Below, in pieces: positions 42,654 to 51,645 of a stretch of 64,000 nucleotides of DNA. The notes beneath the pieces are model-generated. The model did not search any database, had not been told where the DNA came from, and was given only the letters and a program-made list of their open reading frames with translations. Position 1 is the stretch's first letter. Every line of letters begins with the position of its first letter. The position numbers and the translations under genes are program-made. The stretch spans positions 124,001-188,000 of the forward strand of contig JBIIHW010000002.1 of NCBI GenBank assembly GCA_044235425.1. The letters are read 5' to 3'. This DNA is from JBJSXJ01 sp044235425 (lineage in GTDB: Bacteria; Planctomycetota; Planctomycetia; Pirellulales; Pirellulaceae).

Positions 42654-44075
42654 ATGGATCGCTCACCGCCTGAAGCTGTTCGCCAGCCGTCCACCCTGAC
42701 TCGACGAGCGCTTCTGCGTCAGCAAGCTGCTGCCGTATTCGGTGCCGGCCTGGTGCCGAAGTTAGCCACGAGGCTGCAAGCGGACACAGTCAGTAGTTTT
42801 GGCAAAGCAAAGAGTGTCATCTTTTTGTATCTGCATGGTGGGGCGCCCGCGCAGGATATGTTCGACATGAAGCCCAAGGCGCCCGCGAATGTCCGTGGTG
42901 AGTTTTCACCCATTGCTACGAATGTGCCGGGGATCGAGATCTGTGAGCATCTGCCTGGCATGGCGCGCTGGATGCATCGTTCAGCGATCCTGCGAGCAGT
43001 TCATCACAAGGCTGGCTGTCACAACGAGATTCCAAGCTTTTCCGGCTTCGAGTCGCCGTCAGGAATGCAGGAGCTCAGCGAATATGGTTTGCCTCCCAGC
43101 ATGGGTTCGGTATGCGAATATTTTAAACCTTCGGGGCAGACACTGCCGGCCTATGTCAGTCTGCCCAATCCACTGAACGTAGTCGGTGAGACCGGTCCTG
43201 GTCCAGGATTTTTGGGGCCGCGTTATGCCCCCCTGCAGTCGCGCGCGAAGCCTGAGTTCGATGCGGGTGCTGTGCTGAACCAGCGGCCAAACCCACCCGT
43301 AATCCGTGGGATTCCACGACTGGAAGATTCGCTGCTCCGGGACGGTGTCACCTCCCAGCGACTCGATGATCGTCGCCAGCTGCTCCAGCGCTACTCAGAA
43401 CAATTCCCGCCCACCGCCGATCCACTCGCAACGTTTCGAGGTTTTCAGGATTTGGCTTATGAGGTGCTCACGACACCGCAGCTGCGAGACTGCTTTGACC
43501 CAAAGCATATTGATGAGCGAGTGAGGCAGCGATACGGCAACACGTTGTTCGGAAATAGCGCCTTCATTGCAACCAAGCTCACCGCCGCAGGTGTGAAGTT
43601 CGTGAACGTCATCTGGACATGGTACTACGGTTCCTATCCCGGAGTTGCTGACTACGGCTGGGACACGCATGAACATAACTTCTCGATTCTTCGCAGTTAT
43701 CTCCCGCAAGTCGATCGAGTCTACTCGTCGCTCCTGGAAGATCTCGAACAGAGCGGCAGGCTGGATGAAACTCTCGTCGTGCTGACTACGGACTTTGGCC
43801 GCACGCCCGGAGTGAATGCCACGGCGGGACGCGATCACTGGATGCATTGCTATTCGACGGTGTTGGCAGGAGCCGGAATTCGAGGTGGCACGGTGTATGG
43901 CGCTTCGGATGCACATGCTGCTTGGCCGATCGATGGACCAGTGCGCCCTGCTGATATTTGTGCGACCATTTATCAGCAGCTCGGCATGAACCCCGACTCA
44001 CTGGTCCACGACCGAACCGGTCGCCCCCACAAGATCGCGCAAGGCGGTGAGCCGATTCGGCAGATCCTCGCTTAA
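42654..44075 (+). CDS. DUF1501 protein without an adjacent DUF1549/1553 cytochrome
   Basis: This 473-residue protein starts at ATG 42654, with GGAG 9 bases upstream; a TTG frame extension to 42630 is not needed. The signal contains TRRALLRQQAAAVFGAGLVP. Family blocks are FLYLHGGAPAQDMFDMKP, a long middle region, and TTDFGRTPGVNATAGRDHW with the following CYSTVLAGAGIRGG. It lies between the two copies of the DUF1552-H unit and is followed by the SGNH/LRR gene. It is the only DUF1501 in the window not directly after a DUF1549/DUF1553 gene, so it may serve a different partner or be a remnant of a lost pair. Confidence 0.92.
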   Translation: MDRSPPEAVRQPSTLTRRALLRQQAAAVFGAGLVPKLATRLQADTVSSFGKAKSVIFLYLHGGAPAQDMFDMKPKAPANVRGEFSPIATNVPGIEICEHLPGMARWMHRSAILRAVHHKAGCHNEIPSFSGFESPSGMQELSEYGLPPSMGSVCEYFKPSGQTLPAYVSLPNPLNVVGETGPGPGFLGPRYAPLQSRAKPEFDAGAVLNQRPNPPVIRGIPRLEDSLLRDGVTSQRLDDRRQLLQRYSEQFPPTADPLATFRGFQDLAYEVLTTPQLRDCFDPKHIDERVRQRYGNTLFGNSAFIATKLTAAGVKFVNVIWTWYYGSYPGVADYGWDTHEHNFSILRSYLPQVDRVYSSLLEDLEQSGRLDETLVVLTTDFGRTPGVNATAGRDHWMHCYSTVLAGAGIRGGTVYGASDAHAAWPIDGPVRPADICATIYQQLGMNPDSLVHDRTGRPHKIAQGGEPIRQILA

Positions 44076-44309
44076 GTGCACTCGATTGCCATCATCGACA
44101 CCAACGAATGTTTCCACATCCTGCCCTGAACGGCCGAATTGTTGAGCACCAATAATCGGCTTACCCAAACAGCTCACCCCGCACCCCTTACAGCTGCACC
44201 CCGCTCGCACACCTCACCCATTGTTTCGTACCGCTGGCGTCTCGCCTCGTACAGCTCGCCCCTACCTCGAACACTTTCGCCGTCACCCCTGGCGCCACTG
44301 GAGACCTGC

Positions 44310-46274
44310 ATGATGGCTTACGACTATTCGCTTAAACAGACACTCGCTGCATGGATCACGATAAGCTCAGCGGCAAGCTGGCGTATCCCCCTCTTTGCGC
44401 TGCTGATCCTGGCACTCGCTCGATTGCCGGTGCCCGTGTTGGCTCAAGGTCAACAACCACCAAAACCGGCAAATAGCTACTACCTGATTGGTAATTCTTT
44501 GACCTGGGATACTGTCCCAATGCGACTTACAGGTGACGTGCAGTGGCATGTTGATTGTGGAGTCTCGCTGCCGCATATCCACGCTCATCCAGAAAAGCCC
44601 TGTGTCAAAGAGTCAACCATCTGGACTCAGGCTTTACGCGAGAAACAGTACGGTTTTCTATCCGTTCAGCCTCATTACGGTTCGACCCTGGCGGAAGATG
44701 TGGAGACCATCTCGTCTTGGATGAAGTTGCAGCCGAAAGCGATCTTGGTCATTCACTCGGGCTGGGCCTTTCATGCTCAGCGCGCCAGCGAGTTCGGCAG
44801 TCTCGCCCAATCCAGCTCGATGTCACACAGTCCCAGTTACCTGCGGGCGCTCATCGCCGAACTGCGCCGCTTGCACCCGGACCGCGAAATCCGTCAGACC
44901 TTAGCACAGAACCTCTTAGCTCAGATCGCAGAAGATATTGATGCTGGGCGAGCGCCATTCAAATCGGTAACAGAGCTATACCGTGATGCGATCCACATGA
45001 CACACGATCATGGAAAGTATCTCATGCATAATGCCATGCGACGGGCACTCGGACAACCGCTCTCCGCCGCTGGATTCGAAAATCTGAATCCTGAGATCAA
45101 GCGTTATCTCGACGGACTACTTTCCTTGCGTACGGTGACGGAGAGCGATCAATTCATCCTGCGACGCGTATTGTCTGCGAATCAGGCTGGCGAGCGAAAG
45201 ACGCTGGTAGCTACGATCGCCGATGAGATGCTACGAGCACGCATGACGGCGCTGCTTCCGGATATCGAGCGGGCGTTGGTCGCTCGCGGTCATGCTCCAC
45301 AATTAGAAGCCCAGATCAACGCCGTGGGCGGTAAGCTGTTCCGGATGACGCAGGCTCCCCAATGGTTGATTCTAGCGACGGGAGATGAGGGGCTCGATCT
45401 GTTTGATTTGCCAACCATCATCGATCTGTACAACGGCAATAATCCGCTCAAGGGCAAGGGTGGTCGCAATGAACAAGTCACCGATGAATGGCTTGCATGT
45501 CTTTCGGAAGTCACCACGCTGCGTCGACTCGATATTTCTAACTGCTCGATTAAGGGCGATGGTCTGCGACACCTCAGCGGATTAACTGGACTTCGCGAAT
45601 TGAATCTAACGCTCACAACCGTCGCCGACGACGGTCTGCAGCACTTGGCGAATCTCACCGAATTGCGAATGCTGGGACTGGCCTCAACTCAATGCACTGG
45701 CACGGGCTTTTCTCACCTGAAAGCTTTACGGAAGTTGGAAAGCATTAATTTTCACTTCACGCCACTGAATGATGCGGGACTACGAGCAATCGCGCAGCTG
45801 CCCATTGCGGACCGATTGTGGTTCGCTCACACAAAGTTCACCGATGCGGGAGCGACGGAGCTGAGTCGCCTGACGCAGCTGAAGCGCTGTGGTATCGGCA
45901 GTACGGACCAAGCCAGCTCCGGGGAGGCGGTGGCGGCACTGACCAAGTTGCCACTCGAGGATCTCGCGCTGCTCGACAATCAAGCCACGCCCCTTGGCTT
46001 AAAACATGCCACCAAGATCGCAACTCTGCGGCGTTTAGACATTTCCCATGCACCAGCGGTGACCGATGAGTCATTAGGCGCGGTGGGACAGATGCCGGCC
46101 TTGGAAGAGTTTCAGCTGGGCAGCGCACAGGTAACCGATGAGGGCTTACAGTTGCTGGCGGCTTCAAAGTCACTGAAGAAGTTGACATTAATTGGACTGA
46201 AGTTAGTCACACCAGCGGGCATCGAGCGATTGCGCCAGGCAGCACGTCCCGAACTGCAGATTACGGTTAAATAG
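44310..46274 (+). CDS. SGNH-hydrolase-like domain fused to leucine-rich repeats, secreted
   Basis: This 654-residue protein starts at the first of two ATGs, with GGAG 7 bases upstream; the frame is open from 44139. The N-terminus is hydrophobic (PLFALLILALARLPVPVLA), a signal or anchor. Residues of about 55-235 look like an SGNH/GDSL-type hydrolase: YYLIGNSLTW (Ser63) and YRDAIHMTHDHGKYLMHNAM, which supplies the D-x-x-H pair (Asp226, His229). A linker follows, then at least six leucine-rich repeats from about residue 410 with units such as TTLRRLDISNCSIKGDGLRH. The combination is seen in planctomycetes but not characterised. Acyl-ester hydrolysis of a polymer or matrix is plausible for the first domain; the LRRs probably bind a partner. 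Confidence 0.85.
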   Translation: MMAYDYSLKQTLAAWITISSAASWRIPLFALLILALARLPVPVLAQGQQPPKPANSYYLIGNSLTWDTVPMRLTGDVQWHVDCGVSLPHIHAHPEKPCVKESTIWTQALREKQYGFLSVQPHYGSTLAEDVETISSWMKLQPKAILVIHSGWAFHAQRASEFGSLAQSSSMSHSPSYLRALIAELRRLHPDREIRQTLAQNLLAQIAEDIDAGRAPFKSVTELYRDAIHMTHDHGKYLMHNAMRRALGQPLSAAGFENLNPEIKRYLDGLLSLRTVTESDQFILRRVLSANQAGERKTLVATIADEMLRARMTALLPDIERALVARGHAPQLEAQINAVGGKLFRMTQAPQWLILATGDEGLDLFDLPTIIDLYNGNNPLKGKGGRNEQVTDEWLACLSEVTTLRRLDISNCSIKGDGLRHLSGLTGLRELNLTLTTVADDGLQHLANLTELRMLGLASTQCTGTGFSHLKALRKLESINFHFTPLNDAGLRAIAQLPIADRLWFAHTKFTDAGATELSRLTQLKRCGIGSTDQASSGEAVAALTKLPLEDLALLDNQATPLGLKHATKIATLRRLDISHAPAVTDESLGAVGQMPALEEFQLGSAQVTDEGLQLLAASKSLKKLTLIGLKLVTPAGIERLRQAARPELQITVK

Positions 46275-46365
46275 TCGACTGCAGGGGCGACTGCGCAAAT
46301 TGTGCAGACGAAGATGGAAGTGTCACAATATCGGCGATTACCACCGAGATGGAAAAGAATAAATC

Positions 46366-47733
46366 ATGGCTCATTTCCTTAGTCAGAATTGGTTGCTCGA
46401 TCGACGTCATGTCCTGCGAGGTTTGGGAGTGGCGGTCGCCCTGCCGCTACTGGATTGCATGCGACCGTTGCGAGCGGCTGATCGTGTGCGGCGAGTAAAA
46501 CGCAGTGTCTTTATCTATCTTCCCAACGGGGTGAACACGCTTGATTTTCAGATTCTAGAGGCGGGGGCTGACTACAAGTTTTCTAAGTCGCTCTTGCCGC
46601 TCGAAAAGCATCGAGCGCACGTTACGCCCATCAGTGGACTGTACCATCCACATGGGCTCGGTCATCACCACAACTGCAGTTCGATCTGGCTTACCGGCGG
46701 CAAGATTGGACCATCGGAGCGCAATACGATCTCGATCGATCAGCTTATCGCACAGGTTACGGCACCGCAGACGCGCTATTCGTCGATCGAACTGAGTAAC
46801 CAAGGGCATTCGCTGGCCTACTCGCCCGACGGTATCCAATTGCCAGCGCAAGGTAATCCTGGAGTGGTGTTTCGCGAGTTGTTTGAAGAGCCCCCGATAG
46901 GAACCGCCAAACAGCGCCGCAGCTTACAACGACGTGGCAGTATCCTCGACGCAGTCTTGGGCGAAGCCCGCTCGCTGGGTAATCAGTTGGGCCAGGAGGA
47001 TCGAGGCCGACTCGAGCAGTACATGACTGCGGTGCGCGAAGTTGAAGTCCGAACTCAACGCGCCGATAAATGGCTCGATACGCCACGACCAAAGATCGAA
47101 TCACAAACGATCTCGCAGCTCAATCGAGATATTTCCCTGGAGCGGCTGGGAGAGTATCTCCGGACGATGTACGACATTCTGGTACTGGCATTCCAAACGG
47201 ATATGACTCGTGTCGCGACGTTTAGTACGGGTAACGAAGGTACTGGACCAGCCGTACCCGAGATCGGAGTGCGACAAGATCGACACTCGCTGTCGCACCA
47301 CAATGCAAATCCCAAATTGATGGCGGATCTGACAGCGAGCGATACGTTTAACATTCGGCAGTTCGCGTACTTTCTCGATCGACTCGCAGCGACGAAGGAT
47401 GCCGACGGCCCGCTGCTTGATTCGACGATGTGCCTGTACGGGAGTGGCATGGCGTTCGGTCATAGCCATGGCAACGCCAATCTGCCGCTCATTCTGGCGG
47501 GCGGAAGCGCACTCGGTCTAAAACATGGTCGGCACATCGATTACAACGCAGTCGGCAAAGCGAACGGCTATTCCTATGATCTCGATACGCCGGGCAAACA
47601 TTATGCGATCTGTTTCAATCCGGTGAACACCAAGGCGCACCTCAGCAATCTGCTGCTGATGATGGCTCAGAAGATGGATGTCACGGTCGAGAAGTTTGCG
47701 GATAGTAACGGTGTGATGGCGGAGATCCTGTGA
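46366..47733 (+). CDS. DUF1552 protein with twin-arginine-type signal (copy B)
   Basis: This 455-residue protein is a clear paralogue of the gene at 39890. Its signal is LLDRRHVLRGLGVAVALPLL. Matching blocks include SGLYHPHGLGHHHNCSSIWL, the R-T-M-Y-D-I-L-V-L-A-F-Q-T-D-M-T-R-V segment and LYGSGMAFGHSHGNANLPLI. Here, as in copy A, the stop codon overlaps the start of protein H (TGATG). In this copy the DUF1552-H pair precedes the cytochrome gene, whereas in copy A it follows it. Confidence 0.92.
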   Translation: MAHFLSQNWLLDRRHVLRGLGVAVALPLLDCMRPLRAADRVRRVKRSVFIYLPNGVNTLDFQILEAGADYKFSKSLLPLEKHRAHVTPISGLYHPHGLGHHHNCSSIWLTGGKIGPSERNTISIDQLIAQVTAPQTRYSSIELSNQGHSLAYSPDGIQLPAQGNPGVVFRELFEEPPIGTAKQRRSLQRRGSILDAVLGEARSLGNQLGQEDRGRLEQYMTAVREVEVRTQRADKWLDTPRPKIESQTISQLNRDISLERLGEYLRTMYDILVLAFQTDMTRVATFSTGNEGTGPAVPEIGVRQDRHSLSHHNANPKLMADLTASDTFNIRQFAYFLDRLAATKDADGPLLDSTMCLYGSGMAFGHSHGNANLPLILAGGSALGLKHGRHIDYNAVGKANGYSYDLDTPGKHYAICFNPVNTKAHLSNLLLMMAQKMDVTVEKFADSNGVMAEIL

Positions 47734-48872
47734 TGTTCCGATTATCGACTACTGTGTTTCTGATACTTCTGCTGGCGATTCCTCGTGCCATGCCTGCGGA
47801 TGAGTTTCCGGCACCTGGGGCTGGTATCTATTTATCGGGCGAGTTGGTCGTGATTGATCCGATCAATCGGCGTGGAGGAATACGGATCGATGGTGACGCA
47901 GGTGGGCGATACCACGATGGACCGTTGCACTACTTTGCGCTGCTTCCCTATGGCATGTGTCGCTATCAGGGTGCACCAGCGGAGCTGCGCGACATTCCTT
48001 TGGGAACGCATGTGCATGGCTACTTTCTGCCACCACCTAAGGGTGAGGAACGAACTATTCCGCCCTTACCGCCTGAGCAGCAAAAGCATCAGATTAAAGA
48101 GAATCATGCCCACACGATCGCGGATGATTTCAGTCACTATCAACGACAGGGCCAATCCTGGAAGATCGTGGCTATCGATTTGAAAAAGGGGAAATTGGAT
48201 GTTACCCCTGTTGGTAGTTTGGTGACCGATGGTATTCGAGAAAAGTACACGTTCGACATCGATCGAGTGGCACGCGTGTGGCGACAGCGGACGTTAGTTG
48301 AACTCGATGCTATTCAGCCCGATCAAATCGTCCAGCTCAATCTCGCCTGGGCCCAAGGTTCTCGTGACAAGGAGTTTTCGATCGCGGATCTTTGGCTAGA
48401 TCCGGAGAGCAGCCAATTTGCAACGGAACTGCAACGTCGGCGACATGTTCGCTTTCAGCAGCAACGTTGGTTGCCGGGCCGAATCGATCATGTTGAGCAC
48501 TTCGATTTTGGTGGAGGAGAAGTGACATTGACTCTGTTCGGTGGCATGGATCCGTCGCTGTACGAGGATCTCAGGGCCACACAAGCAACGGGTTTTTGGG
48601 TCGCAACTGCGGACAAGACGCTTCGTACGTGGTTTCACCGTGGTGATCGTAAGGTCGGTAAAGTGCTGGAGTGGAAGGAGAGTCCCAATCCACCGCTGGG
48701 AAGCAGTGGCATTCAACTCAAGCTTAAGTTTGCCGAGCTACTCGAAGGTTACCGACCCGGTCATTGTGTACGAATTAAATGTGAACGCTGGGCATTTGTA
48801 ACGATGCCGCCCGAAGAGCGTCTGAAATCGCTCGAAGAATTACAGCGGTCGGCGACGCTGACCTTGCCCTAA
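47733..48872 (+). CDS. Unrecognised secreted protein H, copy B
   Basis: This 379-residue protein has the signal peptide MFRLSTTVFLILLLAIPRAM. It is paralogous to the protein at 41245, with FALLPYGMCRYQGAPAELRD then IPLGTHVHGYFLPPP, VTLTLFGGMDPSLYEDL, and LGSSGIQLKLKFAELLEGYR with PGHCVRIKCERW. It is about 70 residues shorter, mostly because the N-terminal lead is shorter. GTG at 47730 is an alternative start one codon upstream; the ATG at 47733 overlaps the DUF1552 stop. The conserved blocks are spread along the whole length, so both copies are probably functional full-length proteins. No known family was recognised. Confidence 0.82.
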   Translation: MFRLSTTVFLILLLAIPRAMPADEFPAPGAGIYLSGELVVIDPINRRGGIRIDGDAGGRYHDGPLHYFALLPYGMCRYQGAPAELRDIPLGTHVHGYFLPPPKGEERTIPPLPPEQQKHQIKENHAHTIADDFSHYQRQGQSWKIVAIDLKKGKLDVTPVGSLVTDGIREKYTFDIDRVARVWRQRTLVELDAIQPDQIVQLNLAWAQGSRDKEFSIADLWLDPESSQFATELQRRRHVRFQQQRWLPGRIDHVEHFDFGGGEVTLTLFGGMDPSLYEDLRATQATGFWVATADKTLRTWFHRGDRKVGKVLEWKESPNPPLGSSGIQLKLKFAELLEGYRPGHCVRIKCERWAFVTMPPEERLKSLEELQRSATLTLP

Positions 48873-48934
48873 AAGAATTCTGATTTGGAATGATCACAGC
48901 ATCCAGCTCAGCAATCTAGCCACCACCTAGAGTA

Positions 48935-51370
48935 ATGAAAGAACAATCAATGCTGGAAAATCGAGGTGGGAATGATCGAGTTGGAAATTCGTTTCAACAG
49001 ACGTTGAAACCCTGGCGAAACCAACAGGCTGTTCGGTCACTAGTCCTGGCGAGCTCGCTGTTGCTGGCGAGTTTGGCTCAAGCGGCGGAGCCTCTGCAGT
49101 CGTTCCTGGAAACATACTGTCTGCGCTGCCACAACGCACAGAAACAAGAAGGCGCGTTTCGCTTGGATACGCTGCCGCACGACTTTGCGAATCAAACCGT
49201 CGCCCAGCGGTGGAGTGAAGTTGTCTTTCGGATGAATGCCGGTGAGATGCCGCCCAAGAAGGAGTCGCAGCCCAGGAGCGAAGAGCTGGGGCGAGTTGTC
49301 GAATGGCTCTCAACACAAATCAAGGCGGGGGAAGCGTTGCGGATGGCTCGACGTGGACCTGTGGCGCACTATCGGCTCAGTCGTGAGGAATATGGATATA
49401 CGATTTATGATCTGCTCGGCACCCACTATGACGTGACAGCTCCCGGTGCCTTCAACGACGATCCACGCTGGCATGGTTTCGATCGCCTTGGTTCGTTATT
49501 GTCGCTATCGCCATCACATGTAGAACGCTATCTGCGCGCCGCGGAAACGATCGTCTCTCGTGCATTTCCTGATCAGGTTCCGCAGACAAACACTTCGCGA
49601 CGATTAGCCGATGACGGCAAGTGGCAGGAGAAAGGATTGGCCGGTCCGATTCGCTGGGCACTTTGGCCCGGTCACGGGCAGGCGGCTATGCAAGTGCGGT
49701 TTCCGGGTCTGTATCGCATTCGTTTACAGGTTAGTGCCTTACCATCGTTTCGTGGCAGATTGCCCCATCTCGCCCTTTGGCATCATGGACTAAAGCGAGC
49801 CGTCGTTGGTCAAGATGTACTGGCAGCGGAAGACAAACCGACAACGATTGAGATCGAAGCATTTTTGCCTGAGGGCGATTTTGATGTGCTGAACCAGTCA
49901 CCAGGAATGCTGAGCGACGGACAGACTCCACGTGTTTCGCAGTTCCCGTTTGTGAATACGACGGTCAGCCGCGAAAAACGACCACAGGGATACAAGCTCT
50001 ACGATGACCAGGAACGATTAATTTTTCCACTGCTCATCGTTGATTGGGTCGAGCTGGAGGGGCCGATTCATTTGTCGACCGATGAAAAAAAACGTGAGGG
50101 GCTCATCCCCATCAAGAACGATCCGGCCGAGGTCCGAGACTGTTTAAATCGATTTGCGACTCGCGCTTGGCGTCGTCCCGTGACCAACACGGAAATGGAG
50201 CGTTTCGTGAAGATCATCGAAGGTGAGCAGGCAGCGGGTGAGTCATTTGGTGCGGCCTATCGCTCGGCACTCGTCGGGCTCCTGACATCGAAGAGTTTCT
50301 ACTATCTCGAGGAGGGCTCGGCCGGCGAAAAACGCGATCGAGTAAACGACTGGGAGCTCGCCTCACGGTTGTCCTATTTTTTGTGGAGTTCATTGCCTGA
50401 TGAGTCGCTACGAGCGGCGGCGGCGGCGGGGCATCTACACGAGTCGGCGGTGCTCAAACAGCAGGTCGAACGAATGCTTGGCGATCCGAAAATTCTCCGC
50501 TTCACGAATTCATTTCCGAAGCAGTGGCTGCAATTGCATCGTGTGGGCCAGTTTCCGGCCGATGCCGAACTCTATCCAGACTACGACAAATGGCTTGAGG
50601 AAAGCATGATTCTGGAGTCGGTTTATTATTTCGACACGGTCTTTCGCGAGAATCGACCACTGCGGGAATTCCTCGATTCGGATTGGACCATGCTCAATCC
50701 TCGGCTAGCGCTGCATTATGGTTTGCCAGCGGTGCCAGCTGCAGGTTTCCACAAGGTCACCCTGCGGCCGCAAGACCATCGTGGTGGGTTACTCACGCAG
50801 GCGTCGATCCTGTCGCTCACATCGGACGGTGTACGACATCGTCCCGTGCACCGCGGCGTCTGGATTTCCGAGGCGGTTTTTGCACGCACACCACCGCCTC
50901 CACCGCCGAACGTCGAGCCGCTGGAGCCCACGCCCAGCGACAAACCGAAAGCTACGATCCGCCAGCAGCTCGAAGCGCACGCGTCCCATACTGTCTGTGC
51001 TTCGTGCCATGCGAAGATTGATCCACTGGGCTTGGCGTTCGATCACTATGATGCCATCGGCCGATGGCGGACGACGGAAAAGGTTGTGGGGGGGTTGGGA
51101 GCGGATCCACCCGTCCAAGCCAGCGGTATTCTGGCCGATGGTCGTTCCTACGATAGTCCCGAGCAATTCAAACAGCGATTGATTGAAGACATTGATCGCT
51201 TCGCTGAAGCGTTCGTGGAACAACTGGCAACCTATGCGCTTCGTCGCGTGATGACGATGGATGACAGGTCACAGATCAAAGCCATCGCTGCAGCCAGCCG
51301 GAGCGACGATTATCGGCTGCGCACAGTGCTTCTAAACCTGCTGGCATCACCGCTGTTTCAGCAGCGCTAG
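48935..51370 (+). CDS. Planctomycete cytochrome with DUF1587/1592/1588/1585 domains (copy B)
   Basis: This 811-residue exported protein starts at ATG 48935 (a second ATG is at 48950). The signal is VRSLVLASSLLLASLAQAA. PSCyt1 contains CLRCH at C62 and the MPPKKESQP loop. DUF1587 (HYRLSREEYGYTIYDLLGTH), DUF1592 (ATRAWRRPVTNTEM and LASRLSYFLWSSLPDE), DUF1588 (DSDWTMLNPRLALHYGL) and DUF1585 (CASCHAKIDPLG at C688; YALRRVMTMDD) follow in order. It is the closest relative in the window of the gene at 37350. It is 62 bases after protein H and 32 bases before a small ORF. Confidence 0.92.
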   Translation: MKEQSMLENRGGNDRVGNSFQQTLKPWRNQQAVRSLVLASSLLLASLAQAAEPLQSFLETYCLRCHNAQKQEGAFRLDTLPHDFANQTVAQRWSEVVFRMNAGEMPPKKESQPRSEELGRVVEWLSTQIKAGEALRMARRGPVAHYRLSREEYGYTIYDLLGTHYDVTAPGAFNDDPRWHGFDRLGSLLSLSPSHVERYLRAAETIVSRAFPDQVPQTNTSRRLADDGKWQEKGLAGPIRWALWPGHGQAAMQVRFPGLYRIRLQVSALPSFRGRLPHLALWHHGLKRAVVGQDVLAAEDKPTTIEIEAFLPEGDFDVLNQSPGMLSDGQTPRVSQFPFVNTTVSREKRPQGYKLYDDQERLIFPLLIVDWVELEGPIHLSTDEKKREGLIPIKNDPAEVRDCLNRFATRAWRRPVTNTEMERFVKIIEGEQAAGESFGAAYRSALVGLLTSKSFYYLEEGSAGEKRDRVNDWELASRLSYFLWSSLPDESLRAAAAAGHLHESAVLKQQVERMLGDPKILRFTNSFPKQWLQLHRVGQFPADAELYPDYDKWLEESMILESVYYFDTVFRENRPLREFLDSDWTMLNPRLALHYGLPAVPAAGFHKVTLRPQDHRGGLLTQASILSLTSDGVRHRPVHRGVWISEAVFARTPPPPPPNVEPLEPTPSDKPKATIRQQLEAHASHTVCASCHAKIDPLGLAFDHYDAIGRWRTTEKVVGGLGADPPVQASGILADGRSYDSPEQFKQRLIEDIDRFAEAFVEQLATYALRRVMTMDDRSQIKAIAAASRSDDYRLRTVLLNLLASPLFQQR

Positions 51371-51402
51371 CTATTAGACTTGAGTGAGAGCTGGAGCTGC
51401 CC

Positions 51403-51645
51403 ATGAACACCTGCCAAGGGAGTGCGCCAGCTCGGAATCGATATACACGGCCGAATCCATTGGACAGTCTTGTTGATGATATGCTCTACTTTTTTCAACA
51501 GGGCTTTGAATGTCTTGAGGACGGCGGTTGTAAGCTGGAAGATGCGAGTCAGCGCCGACTCGTCGCGATCATTTTGAGTCACGAAGTGGGAATTACCACG
51601 ATCGAGCTGCGGAGGCAGATGATGAGCCTTAAGGAGCGTATTTGA
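51403..51645 (+). CDS. Small unknown protein coupled to the 1301-residue cytochrome
   Basis: This 80-residue ORF starts at an ATG preceded by GGAG and its TGA overlaps the ATG of the next gene (TGATG). It has no signal peptide or membrane segment. The sequence is mostly helical in appearance, with an acidic centre (QQGFECLEDGGCKLEDASQ) and a basic, Met/Arg-rich C-terminal helix (IELRRQMMSLKERI). Two cysteines lie six residues apart in that centre (C37, C43). I do not recognise a family. The coupling supports a real gene, perhaps one acting on the neighbouring protein; without homologues a chance ORF remains possible. Confidence 0.5.
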   Translation: MNTCQGSAPARNRYTRPNPLDSLVDDMLYFFQQGFECLEDGGCKLEDASQRRLVAIILSHEVGITTIELRRQMMSLKERI

